NCBI RefSeq assembly: GCF_004000745.1
Contig: NZ_BILV01000052.1
Coordinates: 1 to 44,096 of the forward strand
Source of the DNA: Paenibacillus barengoltzii NBRC 101215
GTDB lineage: Bacteria; Bacillota; Bacilli; Paenibacillales; Paenibacillaceae
Direction of reading: 5' to 3'
Length of the DNA stretch: 44,096 nt
Shown here: in pieces, positions 33,531-43,049 of the stretch
Position numbering within the stretch: the first letter of the stretch is position 1
Layout of the letters: each line of letters opens with the position of its first letter
Translations under genes and position numbers: made by a program
The notes under the pieces: generated by a model
What the model was told of the DNA's origin: nothing
Databases searched by the model: none
What the model saw: only the letters and a program-made list of their open reading frames with translations

Positions 33531-34286
33531 TCACCATTCTACCGTCAACGACACTGGGCAATGATCACTGCCCAAGATGTGGCAGTCGATGCCTGCATCC
33601 TGCAACTTCGGCGCAAGCCGGGAGGAAGCGAGGAAGTAGTCGATCCGCCAGCCGATGTTCCGCTCGCGAATTTTCGGCATATATGACCACCAGCTGTACA
33701 CGCCTTCGCAGTCCGGGTAGAAATGCCGGAACGTATCGATAAACCCGGAGGCCAGCAGCTCGGTCATTTTGCCGCGCTCTTCCAGCGTATAACCGGAGTT
33801 GCCTTCATTGGACTTGGCGTTCTTGATATCTATGGGATTGTGGGCGACGTTCAGGTCGCCGCAAACGATGACCGGTTTGACCGCATCCAGGCCCGTAAGG
33901 TAAGTGCGGAACCGGTCCTCCCACTCCATCCGGTAATCCAAACGGGAGAGGTCGCGTTTCGCATTCGGCGTATACACGGTAACAAGATAAAATTGCTCGA
34001 ATTCCAGCGTGATAATCCGCCCCTCCGGCTCATAATCCTCCTCCATGCCATAACGCACGGACAAAGGTTTGATGCGCGTGAAGACAGCGGTGCCGGAGTA
34101 GCCTTTTTTCTCCGCATAGTTCCAATACTGCTCGTATTCGCTGCCAAGGTCCAGCTCGATCTGCCCTTCCTGCAGCTTCGTCTCTTGAAGGCAGAAGATG
34201 TCCGCATCCGCCTCTTTGAAATAGTCCAAAAATCCCTTGCCCACGCAGGCGCGCAGTCCGTTGACGTTCCATGAAACCAGCTTCAT
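33531..34286 (-). CDS. exoA: Exodeoxyribonuclease III / AP endonuclease
   Basis: DNA repair nuclease of the Xth family, 251 residues. Motifs in order: SWNVNGLRA, FCLQETK (metal-binding Glu), TVYTPNA, GDLNVAH with the catalytic Asp and Asn, and the C-terminal GSDHCPVSL with the catalytic His. The frame is open upstream to 34340, but the ATG at 34286 with GGAG seven bases upstream gives the standard N terminus MKLVSWNVNGLR. Lies 88 bases after the heme monooxygenase-like gene on the same strand and may be reached by its transcript. Confidence 0.95.
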   Translation of the reverse strand: MKLVSWNVNGLRACVGKGFLDYFKEADADIFCLQETKLQEGQIELDLGSEYEQYWNYAEKKGYSGTAVFTRIKPLSVRYGMEEDYEPEGRIITLEFEQFYLVTVYTPNAKRDLSRLDYRMEWEDRFRTYLTGLDAVKPVIVCGDLNVAHNPIDIKNAKSNEGNSGYTLEERGKMTELLASGFIDTFRHFYPDCEGVYSWWSYMPKIRERNIGWRIDYFLASSRLAPKLQDAGIDCHILGSDHCPVSLTVEW

Positions 34287-34374
34287 GATAATCTCCTTGC
34301 CTTGATGTAATCGAGAATTGCGAAAAACCCAATCTAGCAATCTCGTCTATGAATCATGGTTCCAGTTTAACACG

Positions 34375-34710
34375 TCATACGCCGTTCAAAAAGGCTTTGC
34401 CCTTCTTCACGACCTGGGCATCGTACAGGTTCACCGTCGTGCTGAGGATGTAAGAAGGCGGCTGCTTTCCGCGGTTATTTTTATGGCCTTGGATGTGTGC
34501 GTCGCTTTTTTCCCAGTTCTTCCATGCTTCCTGCGACTCCCATCGGATCACGACCACCACTTCCTCCTGCTCTTGGCTCTTTCGATTCACCATCACGCTG
34601 ATGTCCACCAAGCCCTCCATCTGGTCGATGGCGCCCTCTTGGCTAAATCTAGCAATCACCTTGTCGCTGTTGCCCTTCTCAATGACCATGGTCCTTGTCA
34701 TAACAAACAT
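34375..34710 (-). CDS. hmoA: IsdG/HmoA-type heme-degrading monooxygenase
   Basis: 111-residue antibiotic-biosynthesis-monooxygenase fold protein. By eye it aligns along its length with S. aureus IsdG: EKGNSDKVIARF with the IsdG TKG-DIIERF stretch, VVVIRWESQEAWKNWEKSD with the VWKS-W-KSD stretch, and GHKNNR with AHKHVR. The catalytic Trp (Trp57) and heme-ligand His (His76) are conserved; the IsdG Asn7 position appears to be Thr here. It would break down heme and release iron. It lies 43 bases downstream of an OppD-type ATPase gene whose leader carries a Fur box, consistent with iron control. Confidence 0.82.
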   Translation of the reverse strand: MFVMTRTMVIEKGNSDKVIARFSQEGAIDQMEGLVDISVMVNRKSQEQEEVVVVIRWESQEAWKNWEKSDAHIQGHKNNRGKQPPSYILSTTVNLYDAQVVKKGKAFLNGV

Positions 34711-34753
34711 TCCGGTTCCTCCCTATGGAAAAAAATATCACTTCTCTTCTCGC

Positions 34754-35833
<1,080 letters not shown>

Positions 35834-35901
35834 TCTCCACTCCCCTAATCGGAGTCTCTCTATAGTAAGATGACGGAGGGCAGAACCTAATGAAACGGAT
35901 G

Positions 35902-35928
35902 AACTAGATTAACTAAGATAACTAGGTT
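35902..35928. repeat. 9-bp tandem repeat in the leader of the Fur-box operon
   Basis: Three imperfect units AACTAGATT, AACTAAGAT and AACTAGGTT follow each other without gaps, with a partial fourth (TAACCCGTT) after. They lie between the Fur box and the ATPase gene. Function unknown. Confidence 0.6.
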
Positions 35929-35956
35929 TAACCCGTTGAAGTTCTCCTCGCCATTT

Positions 35957-36002
35957 AATGATAATGATTATCATTATTAAGTATAGCATATTTGTCTGTC
36001 AA
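35957..36002 (-). promoter_or_regulatory. Fur box and promoter of the ATPase-hmoA operon
   Basis: The palindrome TGATAATGATTATCA (35959-35973) is identical in its core to the Fur box of the flavodoxin promoter. On the minus strand an extended -10 TGC-TATACT (35980-35985) lies just upstream of it, and TTGACA at 35997-36002 is 17 bases from an alternative -10 TAATAA. Either way Fur would cover the promoter or start site. The arsR-like gene on the other strand starts about 200 bases away. Confidence 0.82.
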
Positions 36003-36173
36003 AGCTCAAATGGAAAAACCCAGTCCCTGTGCCCTCCTATCCCCCTGAGCTCTCGCGAAATTTTCAATTTTAAGTCAGACTATTTCTCTATACACTCTGC
36101 CGAGGCTATGATAAGATATCAAATATGCAAAGATTCAGAGATATGAAATTTATGATTTTAAGGAGTTTAATCG

Positions 36174-36503
36174 ATGGACGCGAACTTGCAACAATTTAAA
36201 GCGGAATTCTTCAAAGCTCTCGCCCATCCGATGCGAATTCGTATTCTGGAGGTGCTGAGCGAAGGCGAACGGAATGTCAACGAGCTGCAATCGATCCTTG
36301 GATCGGAAGGGTCAGCCGTATCCCAACAATTAGCCGTTCTTCGGGCCAAAAATCTGGTCAATACCGTCAAGGAAGGCACGACGGTTGTTTACTCGCTTCG
36401 AGATCCACTGCTGAAAGATTTGCTCGCGGTAGCCCGGCAAATTTTCGACAATCACTTGGTCGAATCCATTTCCTTACTGCGCGGGATCCGAAAACAAAAA
36501 TAA
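36174..36503 (+). CDS. ArsR-family winged-helix regulator
   Basis: 109 residues. FKALAHPMRIRILEVLSEGERNVNEL leads into the helix-turn-helix LGSEGSAVSQQLAVLRAKNLVNTVKEGTTVVYSL. It contains no cysteine at all, so the usual thiolate metal or persulfide site of ArsR/SmtB proteins is absent; the signal is therefore unclear. AAGGAG lies eight bases before the ATG. It directly precedes a SulP transporter gene on the same strand, which it probably regulates. Confidence 0.92.
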   Translation: MDANLQQFKAEFFKALAHPMRIRILEVLSEGERNVNELQSILGSEGSAVSQQLAVLRAKNLVNTVKEGTTVVYSLRDPLLKDLLAVARQIFDNHLVESISLLRGIRKQK

Positions 36504-36515
36504 GGATCCTCAAGT

Positions 36516-36546
36516 TTCCCCGTCGGGCTGCGGGGGTCTTTTTTGT
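36516..36546 (+). terminator. Terminator or attenuator between the ArsR and SulP genes
   Basis: CCCCG and CGGGG pair, followed by GTCTTTTTTG. The stem is short, so partial readthrough into the SulP gene is plausible. Confidence 0.6.
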
Positions 36547-36605
36547 TTGTGGGAAAGTACTTGCTCTATGAAATGCAGATTTTTAAGAAAAGAAGGGTTT
36601 AACGG

Positions 36606-38384
36606 ATGAAGTGGAGTGGAAGGTTCACCAATGTTAATGCGACAACGCTGCGCAAAGATTTGATATCGGGGTGTATTGTTGGCATCGTGGCCCTCCCGCT
36701 TGGGATGGCTTTTGCAATCGCGTCCGGCGTCGAGCCGGAGTATGGGCTGTATACAACGATCGTCGCCGGGATCTTGATTTCGCTGTTAGGCGGATCCCGA
36801 TTCCAAATCGGCGGCCCTACCGGGGCGTTTATTCCGATTCTGCTCGCAATTGTGCTGCAATACGGCTATGAGAATCTCCTGATCGCCGGCTTTCTGGCCG
36901 GGATCATGCTGGTGTTGATGGGCCTGCTGCGGCTCGGAACGCTGATCAAATTCATCCCGAGGCCGGTCACGATTGGGTTTACCGCCGGCATTGCGGTGAC
37001 GATCTTCAGTGGGCAAATCGGGAATTTCCTTGGTTTGACCGGGATGAAGCGGCATGAATATTTTCATGAAAATATTAAGGAAATCTTCCTGCAGCTTCAT
37101 ACGTTTAACTTCTACAGCTTCCTGACTGCAGGTATCTGCCTGGCAGCCCTGCTGCTGACGCCCAAGTTTCTCCCGAAAATCCCCGGATCGCTGGTTGGCA
37201 TCCTCGTGTCTACGTTAGCTGCGACGTGGCTGTTCCCCGACCGGGTGACGACCATCGGCTCCGCTTACGGGGCGATTCCCCGCGGCTTGCCGGATTTCCA
37301 CCCGCTGGCCTTGTCCTGGGACAACATCGTACCGATGCTCCAGCCAGCGCTGATCATCGCCTTGCTTGGCGGCATCGAATCGCTGCTCTCTGCCGTTGTA
37401 GCGGACAGCATGACCGGCACCCGTCACGACAGCAACCGCGAGCTGATCGGGCAAGGTCTCGCCAACATGGCCGCTCCGCTGTTCGGCGGCATTCCAGCGA
37501 CCGGGGCGATCGCCCGCACGGCGACGAATATCAAGAACGGAGCAGTGTCTCCTTTTTCCGGCATCATTCATGGCGTCGTTGTGCTGCTGATCGTCGCGTT
37601 GTTTGCGCCATATGCATCCAACATCCCGCTGGCCAGCATGGCCCCGATCCTGATGGTCGTCGCCTGGAACATGAGCGAGCGCAAAGCGTTTGTCCACATG
37701 CTGAAGACACGGACCAGCGATACGCTCGTACTGATCGTTACGTTCCTGCTGACCGTATTTACGACGTTGACCATAGCTGTCGAGGTGGGATTGGTGCTGG
37801 CTGTTCTGCTGTTCGTCAAACGGATGAGTGACCTGCTCACCGTTGACAAGGTGCTGCCCGATTGGGCCTCCGGCAAGGAGAAGGTACGGGCGCATATCGT
37901 GTCCAAGGATCATGATTGCCCGCAAGTTTCCATTTTCACCATCGACGGACCGTTGTTCTTTGGCGCTTCGCAAGCGTTTGATCGGTTTGTCTCGCAAATT
38001 GAAGGCGGACTGCTGCGAGTGGTGTTGATCCGAATGGGCAAGGTACCGTTTATGGATACGACCGGCGAAGCGAATTTTGCCGCCCTGATCAAGCGGCTGC
38101 AACAAGCCGGCATCACCGTCCTCGTATCCGGCCTTCGTGCGCAGCCGCGCAAGCTGATGGACAAAGCCGGTTGCTATGCCATGATTGGCGAAGAGCATTT
38201 TTTTGAAAGCACCGGGGAAGCCCTCACCTACGCCTTAAGCCAAATCAATAACGACAAGTGCCGCGGCTGCAAGCATTTCGCTTTCCGCGAATGCGCCGCC
38301 CTGTGCGGGGCGGCGGAGCCCGAGCGGCACAAGCGTACCGAACTCGCCGGGTCGCTGGCTCGGGAAAGCAAGGTTACGGTGTAG
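36606..38384 (+). CDS. SulP-family anion transporter with STAS domain
   Basis: 592 residues. The membrane part (to about residue 410) begins LRKDLISGCIVGIVALPLGMAFAIASGVEPEYGLYT, the classic SulP signature, and includes GGIPATGAIARTATNIKNGA. A cytoplasmic STAS domain follows (ISIFTIDGPLFFGA-like stretch, MGKVPFMDTTGEANFAALI). The C terminus adds an unusual cysteine cluster of the form CX2CX7CX3C (CRGCKHFAFRECAALC) and a basic tail. Substrate may be sulfate, bicarbonate or another anion. Coregulation with the ArsR gene upstream is likely. Confidence 0.93.
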   Translation: MKWSGRFTNVNATTLRKDLISGCIVGIVALPLGMAFAIASGVEPEYGLYTTIVAGILISLLGGSRFQIGGPTGAFIPILLAIVLQYGYENLLIAGFLAGIMLVLMGLLRLGTLIKFIPRPVTIGFTAGIAVTIFSGQIGNFLGLTGMKRHEYFHENIKEIFLQLHTFNFYSFLTAGICLAALLLTPKFLPKIPGSLVGILVSTLAATWLFPDRVTTIGSAYGAIPRGLPDFHPLALSWDNIVPMLQPALIIALLGGIESLLSAVVADSMTGTRHDSNRELIGQGLANMAAPLFGGIPATGAIARTATNIKNGAVSPFSGIIHGVVVLLIVALFAPYASNIPLASMAPILMVVAWNMSERKAFVHMLKTRTSDTLVLIVTFLLTVFTTLTIAVEVGLVLAVLLFVKRMSDLLTVDKVLPDWASGKEKVRAHIVSKDHDCPQVSIFTIDGPLFFGASQAFDRFVSQIEGGLLRVVLIRMGKVPFMDTTGEANFAALIKRLQQAGITVLVSGLRAQPRKLMDKAGCYAMIGEEHFFESTGEALTYALSQINNDKCRGCKHFAFRECAALCGAAEPERHKRTELAGSLARESKVTV

Positions 38385-38409
38385 CTCTGCTGGGGCTGTA
38401 AATCCGGCT

Positions 38410-38456
38410 AAAACCTCCCAAATAGGATGTAGTACATTCTATTTGGGAGGTTTTTT
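38410..38456 (+). terminator. Intrinsic terminator of the SulP gene
   Basis: Perfect 16-base stem AAAACCTCCCAAATAG/CTATTTGGGAGGTTTT followed by TT, starting about 25 bases after the stop. Confidence 0.93.
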
Positions 38457-38696
38457 ATGCTGTTTTGAAGGGATCCTCCATAACTATTTCCCCTATGACA
38501 TTCGGTTTAATTACTATTCTATATCTAGTTCTCAAAATCAATATTATTGCCCAATGAAATAGTCCAATCATTTCTTTCACAGTTTCATAATTTAAGAGAT
38601 GTGAGGGATATTTTTAAGAAGCTATGAAAGTCCCTTATAGTTGAGAAGCAATAGGTACCTAGCTCTCGACAAATCAGAAGAGGAGATGTTTAGTCT

Positions 38697-39140
38697 ATGG
38701 CATTTACAAAGGAGTATGCAGCTAAAGTTATTTTAAGTTTGGACGGTGTAAGAAAAACTGAAAGAGCGCAAAGGGAAATTTATGACAAGGGTATTGTTAG
38801 TCCTACCGATTCTAGCACTTTAGCAGATGCGTTGAGTGCATCAGCTACTATCTTAGGACTTGTATTTCTTAAAAGTACAGCAGTAGGCTTAGCAACTGCC
38901 GTTCTCGGCATTGTAACCGATCTTATTCCAAATGAAAAAGAGATTCTTAAAGAGATGGTATACGATGGATATTGGCATTTAGGATACCTCGAAGACTTTT
39001 TGGTTGATAATCCAAACTTTGATTTACTGGAAGTTAACTTTCCTTTTATTGAGTACGAAACGGCTGGCGTTCGTTTCATCACAGGTAACGGCGTAGTAAC
39101 TCGAGTTCATTCAAAAAGTGGGGGATGGCAAATTCTATAA
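38697..39140 (+). CDS. Hypothetical protein, 147 residues, in an AT-rich island
   Basis: Not recognised. The N-terminal third is charged (VRKTERAQREIYDKG). Residues 43-75 form a hydrophobic Ala/Gly-rich stretch (ADALSASATILGLVFLKSTAVGLATAVLGIV) that could be one or two membrane-associated helices, as in some holin-like or toxin-like proteins. The C terminus is aromatic and beta-rich (FPFIEYETAGVRFITGNGVVTRVH). GGAG lies 11 bases before the ATG. Base composition is clearly lower in GC than the SulP gene, suggesting later acquisition. Followed by a terminator. Confidence 0.72.
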   Translation: MAFTKEYAAKVILSLDGVRKTERAQREIYDKGIVSPTDSSTLADALSASATILGLVFLKSTAVGLATAVLGIVTDLIPNEKEILKEMVYDGYWHLGYLEDFLVDNPNFDLLEVNFPFIEYETAGVRFITGNGVVTRVHSKSGGWQIL

Positions 39141-39148
39141 TATTTATC

Positions 39149-39189
39149 AAAAAAAGCAACCTTTTTTTAGTAGAAGGGTTGCTTTTTTT
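39149..39189. terminator. Bidirectional terminator between two hypothetical genes
   Basis: AAAAAAAGCAACC pairs with GGGTTGCTTTTTTT. Long A and T runs on both sides suit termination in both directions, for the gene ending at 39140 and the convergent one ending at 39204. Confidence 0.88.
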
Positions 39190-39203
39190 ATACTCCGGAA
39201 AAC

Positions 39204-39656
39204 TTACTTTTTAAATAATTCCTGAATAACGACCGTTGGATCAACCTTGCTTGTTATTTTGTAATATGAAGATCTGCCCCTGTTATACTCAAAAATATTG
39301 ATGTAATGGTTATCATAAAGGATTAAACCAAACGCTAGCTCCCTGTTGACTTTTATAGTTATCCAGTAGGACTCTGTGTAACTAATATTTGATAAATTCG
39401 TTCTCTTTAGCTCAAGCTGTGAAAAATAATCTACAATTTTATTGATTTCATTTTTGTCAGTTATAGATCGTTCATCTTCATCTGCAGAGTTATATAATCG
39501 ACTAATGACTTGTAATGAGCTTATTTCATCAGTATTTATATCTTTCATCACAATCTCGTTAAATGTAGTATTTTTTGAATGGTTTAAAAAAATCAATGTA
39601 CCGGCAACTAATAAAATTAAAATTATTCCAATTGCAATGTATTTATAACGTTTCAT
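39204..39656 (-). CDS. Hypothetical membrane-anchored protein, 150 residues
   Basis: One N-terminal membrane helix (YIAIGIILILLVAGTLIFL) preceded by KR, so anchored with the rest outside. The outer part is acidic at first (NSADEDERSITDKNEINKIVDYF) and then beta-rich (YWITIKVNRELAFGLILYDNHYINIFEYNRGRSSYYKI). GAGGTGAT lies before the ATG. It is AT-rich and AAT/AAA-rich in codon use, like its neighbour at 38697. The pattern resembles small DUF-type proteins of Paenibacillus, but I cannot name the family. Confidence 0.72.
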   Translation of the reverse strand: MKRYKYIAIGIILILLVAGTLIFLNHSKNTTFNEIVMKDINTDEISSLQVISRLYNSADEDERSITDKNEINKIVDYFSQLELKRTNLSNISYTESYWITIKVNRELAFGLILYDNHYINIFEYNRGRSSYYKITSKVDPTVVIQELFKK

Positions 39657-39735
39657 AGAACATCACCTCATCTTCTCCATATAAACTTTTCATTTTAGTA
39701 CATTAAAACTCCAATCATTCTTCAAACTTTAGGAT

Positions 39736-39773
39736 ACTCTATGAACTGGCTCCTTCTGTTTTACAGCAGGAGC
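39736..39773. terminator. Orphan terminator-like hairpin
   Basis: AACTGGCTCCT pairs with AGGAGCCAGTT across a 15-base loop, followed on the plus strand by TCAGATTTTTT. No plus-strand gene ends here, so it may mark a lost gene. Confidence 0.5.
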
Positions 39774-40161
39774 CAGTTTCAGATTTTTTACTACTACTTT
39801 GAAAATTAAAATTTATCCTAATTAAACTTACTAACAAATTCTTAATTTCCACTAATATTTTCGTTTCGATCCTCATCTGTGTAATCTCTTACAGCTAAAT
39901 GCCGATGATCTTAAAAACAAATTTTTTTATTTAATCAAACTTGAAGGGAGTGATTAGCTTCTCTAAAGTCAACGATAATCAAGTGAACAGTCACCTTAAA
40001 TAAAAGAATTATCGGTACCTACTCCTAAAGTTTCCAAGAAAAGGATTGTTTAAATCCATAATATGCTCCCTCCTCCTGATCGTCAAGCTCTTCCGGTACT
40101 AAAACTGATCCTTTACCAATAGCCACTCAGTTATTGTGCACGTAAGTCGAGGGCTCACCCT
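39774..40161. other. AT-rich noncoding stretch
   Basis: No convincing gene. On the minus strand a 16-codon frame (MDLNNPFLGNFRSRYR, 40015-40065 approximately) has a very strong site, GGAGGAGGGAG, before its ATG; it may be a leader peptide or the start of a deleted gene. No tRNA, insertion sequence or clear repeat was seen. Confidence 0.4.
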
Positions 40162-41397
40162 TTACCGCTCCAAGGTAAACTCATCCAACCTGCGGCCGTT
40201 CACGGTATACGCGATGTACACCAAGGTGTGCTCGCTTACGGTGATCCCGGCAAACGTCTGCTTGTTGGGTTGGGTGTGTACGGCATGGTAGAACTTATCT
40301 TTTTTTAAATCGTTAAATTTGGGACCGGAGGTGTTGGTGACGACATAGACGGTCCCTTTGCCGTCTTGGGCGATTTGTCCATCCCTGATCGGATAGGAGC
40401 GGGAATATTCATGGTTGTGCCCCTGCAGCACCAGATCCACGCCAAACTCATCGAACACCGGAATCCAATCCTCGATTTTGTCGTACTGATTTCCACCGTA
40501 AGCAGGCCGATGAATCGCCACGATTGTCCAAGGCTTGGTGTTCTTGCGCAAATCCTCTCTGAGCCATTCCGTCTGCCTTTTGATTTTGGACTCCGTATTG
40601 AGCACAACGATATGAGCAAATCCATAATCAAAAGAATACGTAGTCCCCGGCGTAGCTCCCTCCGCCCCATTCTCCGGCACAAGAAAATGCGACGTAAACG
40701 CCGAAGCGTCCCCGGAAATTTCATCATGATTGCCCGCCACCGGCATCAGCGGCACGCGGGTAAGCCATTGGGCGGCTTGTCCAAACAGCCATTTCCAGCC
40801 CTGCGCATCGTCCGGATTCTCTGTCATATCCCCGTTGTGCACGATGAAGCGGGCTTCCGGGAATGCTTGAAACGCTTTGTCCAACGTGCGCGCCCAAGGC
40901 CGGAAATCCGCAGCCTTCTCGCCTTGCGAATCCGTGACGTTAATGAAGGTAAACGCCTGAGGTTCCTCAGGTTCTGTCACAAAGCTGACCGGCTCGCTCC
41001 AGCCGTCTTCCTGTCCATTTCCCACGCGGTAGACATACGTCGTTCCCGGACGAAGGCCGGCGGCTAACACCTTGTACACTGTCTGCCCTTTGCCCCCGTC
41101 CTCCATCACGGACGCCTTCGCTTTGAAGCTGAGCACCTCTGCCTCGTTCCAGGAAGGATCGGGCTCCGCCCCCTCCGCGATCTGCAAAATCCCAGGCTCC
41201 CCGGACGCCCCTTCAGTCTGCCAGGTGAACGCCATCGTCGTCCGCGCATCCCCGCCGATCGTCATCACGATCGATTGGGGTTTCGGGACGGCGGATACGC
41301 CAGCCTGTTGTTTTTTTTGCCAGCCAAAGACGACGATGCCAAGCAGCAACACAACTACCACTATCCCCAGCCAAACCATCTGACTCCGACCTTTCAT
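40162..41397 (-). CDS. Membrane-anchored metallophosphoesterase with purple-acid-phosphatase-like N-terminal domain
   Basis: 411 residues. An N-terminal helix (MVWLGIVVVVLLLGIVVFGW) anchors it outside the cell. A fibronectin-like domain follows (residues about 40-145: TTMAFTWQTEG, RPGTTYVYRVGNG). The calcineurin-type phosphoesterase core has NVTDSQG, HNGDMTENP, GNHDE, AIHRPAYGG and QGHNHEYSR, the usual metal ligands. GGAG lies nine bases before the ATG. Divergent from the polyphosphate-polymerase/CotH cluster; a role in phosphate metabolism is plausible but not shown. Confidence 0.9.
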   Translation of the reverse strand: MKGRSQMVWLGIVVVVLLLGIVVFGWQKKQQAGVSAVPKPQSIVMTIGGDARTTMAFTWQTEGASGEPGILQIAEGAEPDPSWNEAEVLSFKAKASVMEDGGKGQTVYKVLAAGLRPGTTYVYRVGNGQEDGWSEPVSFVTEPEEPQAFTFINVTDSQGEKAADFRPWARTLDKAFQAFPEARFIVHNGDMTENPDDAQGWKWLFGQAAQWLTRVPLMPVAGNHDEISGDASAFTSHFLVPENGAEGATPGTTYSFDYGFAHIVVLNTESKIKRQTEWLREDLRKNTKPWTIVAIHRPAYGGNQYDKIEDWIPVFDEFGVDLVLQGHNHEYSRSYPIRDGQIAQDGKGTVYVVTNTSGPKFNDLKKDKFYHAVHTQPNKQTFAGITVSEHTLVYIAYTVNGRRLDEFTLER

Positions 41398-41599
41398 ATA
41401 AAAAAACTCCTTCGTGAATTTCCCTCAAGATAATGCGCGGGGGAGCCCCCTGTCAACTTTCCGACTTACAGGATTTCACATTTGTCAACGCAGTGTTAAA
41501 ACTTTCAGTTGATTTTCAGTTTGCGTTAAGTGGACAATCAGGGAGCCTTGATAGGATAAATGACATCACACATAAGGTTCCCGAGAAAAGAGGTGCAAC

Positions 41600-42319
41600 T
41601 TGAACTTGAACCAGAAACTGAAGTATCGCCACGAGCTGAAATTTATGATCAACCGCCACCAGTATTATATCCTTCGGCAACGGTTACGGGGATTAGCCCG
41701 CCATGACGAACATGCGGGACAGGACGGTGAATACCATATTCGCAGCCTGTATTTCGACGACATCGACAACTCCGCCTTGCACGACAAATTGGGGGGCATC
41801 CGTGACCGCCGTAAATACCGGATTCGCATTTATAACGGGCGGGACGACCTGATTCAGTTTGAGAAAAAAATCAAAAAAGGCGACTATATCGCCAAGCTCA
41901 AAGAACGGTTGACCCGGGAGACGGTGGATGCCATCCTGGCCGGAAATATTGAAGTGCTGAACGTGCCGGAAAAGCCGCTGTTGTATGAGCTTTACCTTGA
42001 GATGAAGCAGCGACTCTTGGCGCCGCAGGTGATCGTCGATTATGTCCGCGAACCGTTTGTTTGCCCGAACGGCAATGTGCGGATCACGTTTGATAAGGAG
42101 CTGCGGACCGGACTCCATGCCGTCAATTTGTTTGACCCGGATTTACGGCCCGTTTCGGCCAACGATGACAAGCTCATCATTCTCGAGGTCAAATACGACG
42201 AGTACATTCCGGAATATCTGCAGGCCGCTCTGCAGTTAGAGGGGCTCAGACAGCAATCGGCATCCAAATACGTCATTTGCCGCAAATATTTGAAGACCAA
42301 CGCATGGGAGGATTATTGA
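41600..42319 (+). CDS. VTC-type polyphosphate polymerase domain protein
   Basis: 239 residues. Family features: YRHELKFMI near the N terminus, IRSLYFDD, RRKYRIRIYNG and FEKKIKKGDYIAK with basic residues lining the tunnel, then a terminal ILEVKYDEYIP with the metal-binding Glu. This is the VTC4-like triphosphate-tunnel fold that makes polyphosphate from ATP in yeast; activity here is inferred. The start is TTG at 41600 after AAAGAGGTG. First gene of a three-gene unit with a DUF4956 protein and a CotH-family protein. Confidence 0.9.
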   Translation: MNLNQKLKYRHELKFMINRHQYYILRQRLRGLARHDEHAGQDGEYHIRSLYFDDIDNSALHDKLGGIRDRRKYRIRIYNGRDDLIQFEKKIKKGDYIAKLKERLTRETVDAILAGNIEVLNVPEKPLLYELYLEMKQRLLAPQVIVDYVREPFVCPNGNVRITFDKELRTGLHAVNLFDPDLRPVSANDDKLIILEVKYDEYIPEYLQAALQLEGLRQQSASKYVICRKYLKTNAWEDY

Positions 42320-42322
42320 TTG

Positions 42323-43027
42323 ATGAATGCAACAAATACTGCAACGACAACAACGAATTTTAGCGATATCGTGAAAAATTCCATTCTCGACAATTTCACT
42401 TCAGACATCAGCATCAGCAAAATCATCATTACGTTAGGCGTTTCGTTCCTGATCGGACTGTTCATTTACATTTTGTACAAACGGGTATTCAGCGGGGTGC
42501 TGTACTCGAAGAGCTTTAACGTCTCGCTCATCGGCATGACAATGGTCACTGCGATGGTGATTATCGCCGTTAACTCCAACCTGGTGCTGTCCCTCGGTAT
42601 GGTTGGTGCCCTGTCGATCGTCCGCTTCCGTACGCCGATCAAGGATCCAACCGATCTGATCTTCCTGTTCTGGGCAGCCGCAGCCGGGATCGTCGCAGGC
42701 GCCGGGTTTTATGCGCTGGCCGCCATCGGTTCGGCGGTGATTGGCCTCATCCTGTTCCTGTTCATCAAGAGCAGTTCCTTGGAAACCCCTTATCTGCTGG
42801 TTGTGAACTGTGAGAGCGATGAGAGCGAGAAGCTCGTTCATTCGCAAATCGGGCAGCTGGTCAAACGCTACAACGTGAAGCAAAAAACCGTAACCGCAGG
42901 CAACATTGAAATGACGCTAGAGGTTCGCTTGCGCGATCAGGAAGGCAATTTTGTGAACCAAATTACCGCGCTGGGCGGCGTCAAAAATGCCGTGTTGATC
43001 AGCTATAACGGCGACTACGTGTCTTAA
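42323..43027 (+). CDS. DUF4956 membrane protein
   Basis: 234 residues with four membrane helices in the first 150 residues, for example IIITLGVSFLIGLFIYILY and FLFWAAAAGIVAGAGFYALA. The loop MVGALSIVRFRTPIKDP is the hallmark of the family. The last 80 residues form a cytosolic beta/alpha domain. A TTG at 42320 precedes the ATG at 42323 in frame, both after GGGAGG. It almost touches the VTC gene, so the two are probably cotranscribed. Function unknown; commonly found next to VTC and CotH genes. Confidence 0.9.
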   Translation: MNATNTATTTTNFSDIVKNSILDNFTSDISISKIIITLGVSFLIGLFIYILYKRVFSGVLYSKSFNVSLIGMTMVTAMVIIAVNSNLVLSLGMVGALSIVRFRTPIKDPTDLIFLFWAAAAGIVAGAGFYALAAIGSAVIGLILFLFIKSSSLETPYLLVVNCESDESEKLVHSQIGQLVKRYNVKQKTVTAGNIEMTLEVRLRDQEGNFVNQITALGGVKNAVLISYNGDYVS

Positions 43028-43049
43028 CGGAACCCGGAGGTGGAAGAGA

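Noticed and set aside
37215..38198. 327-codon minus-strand frame inside the SulP gene
   Set aside because: Shadow frame; low-complexity His/Gln/Asp composition typical of an antisense reading.
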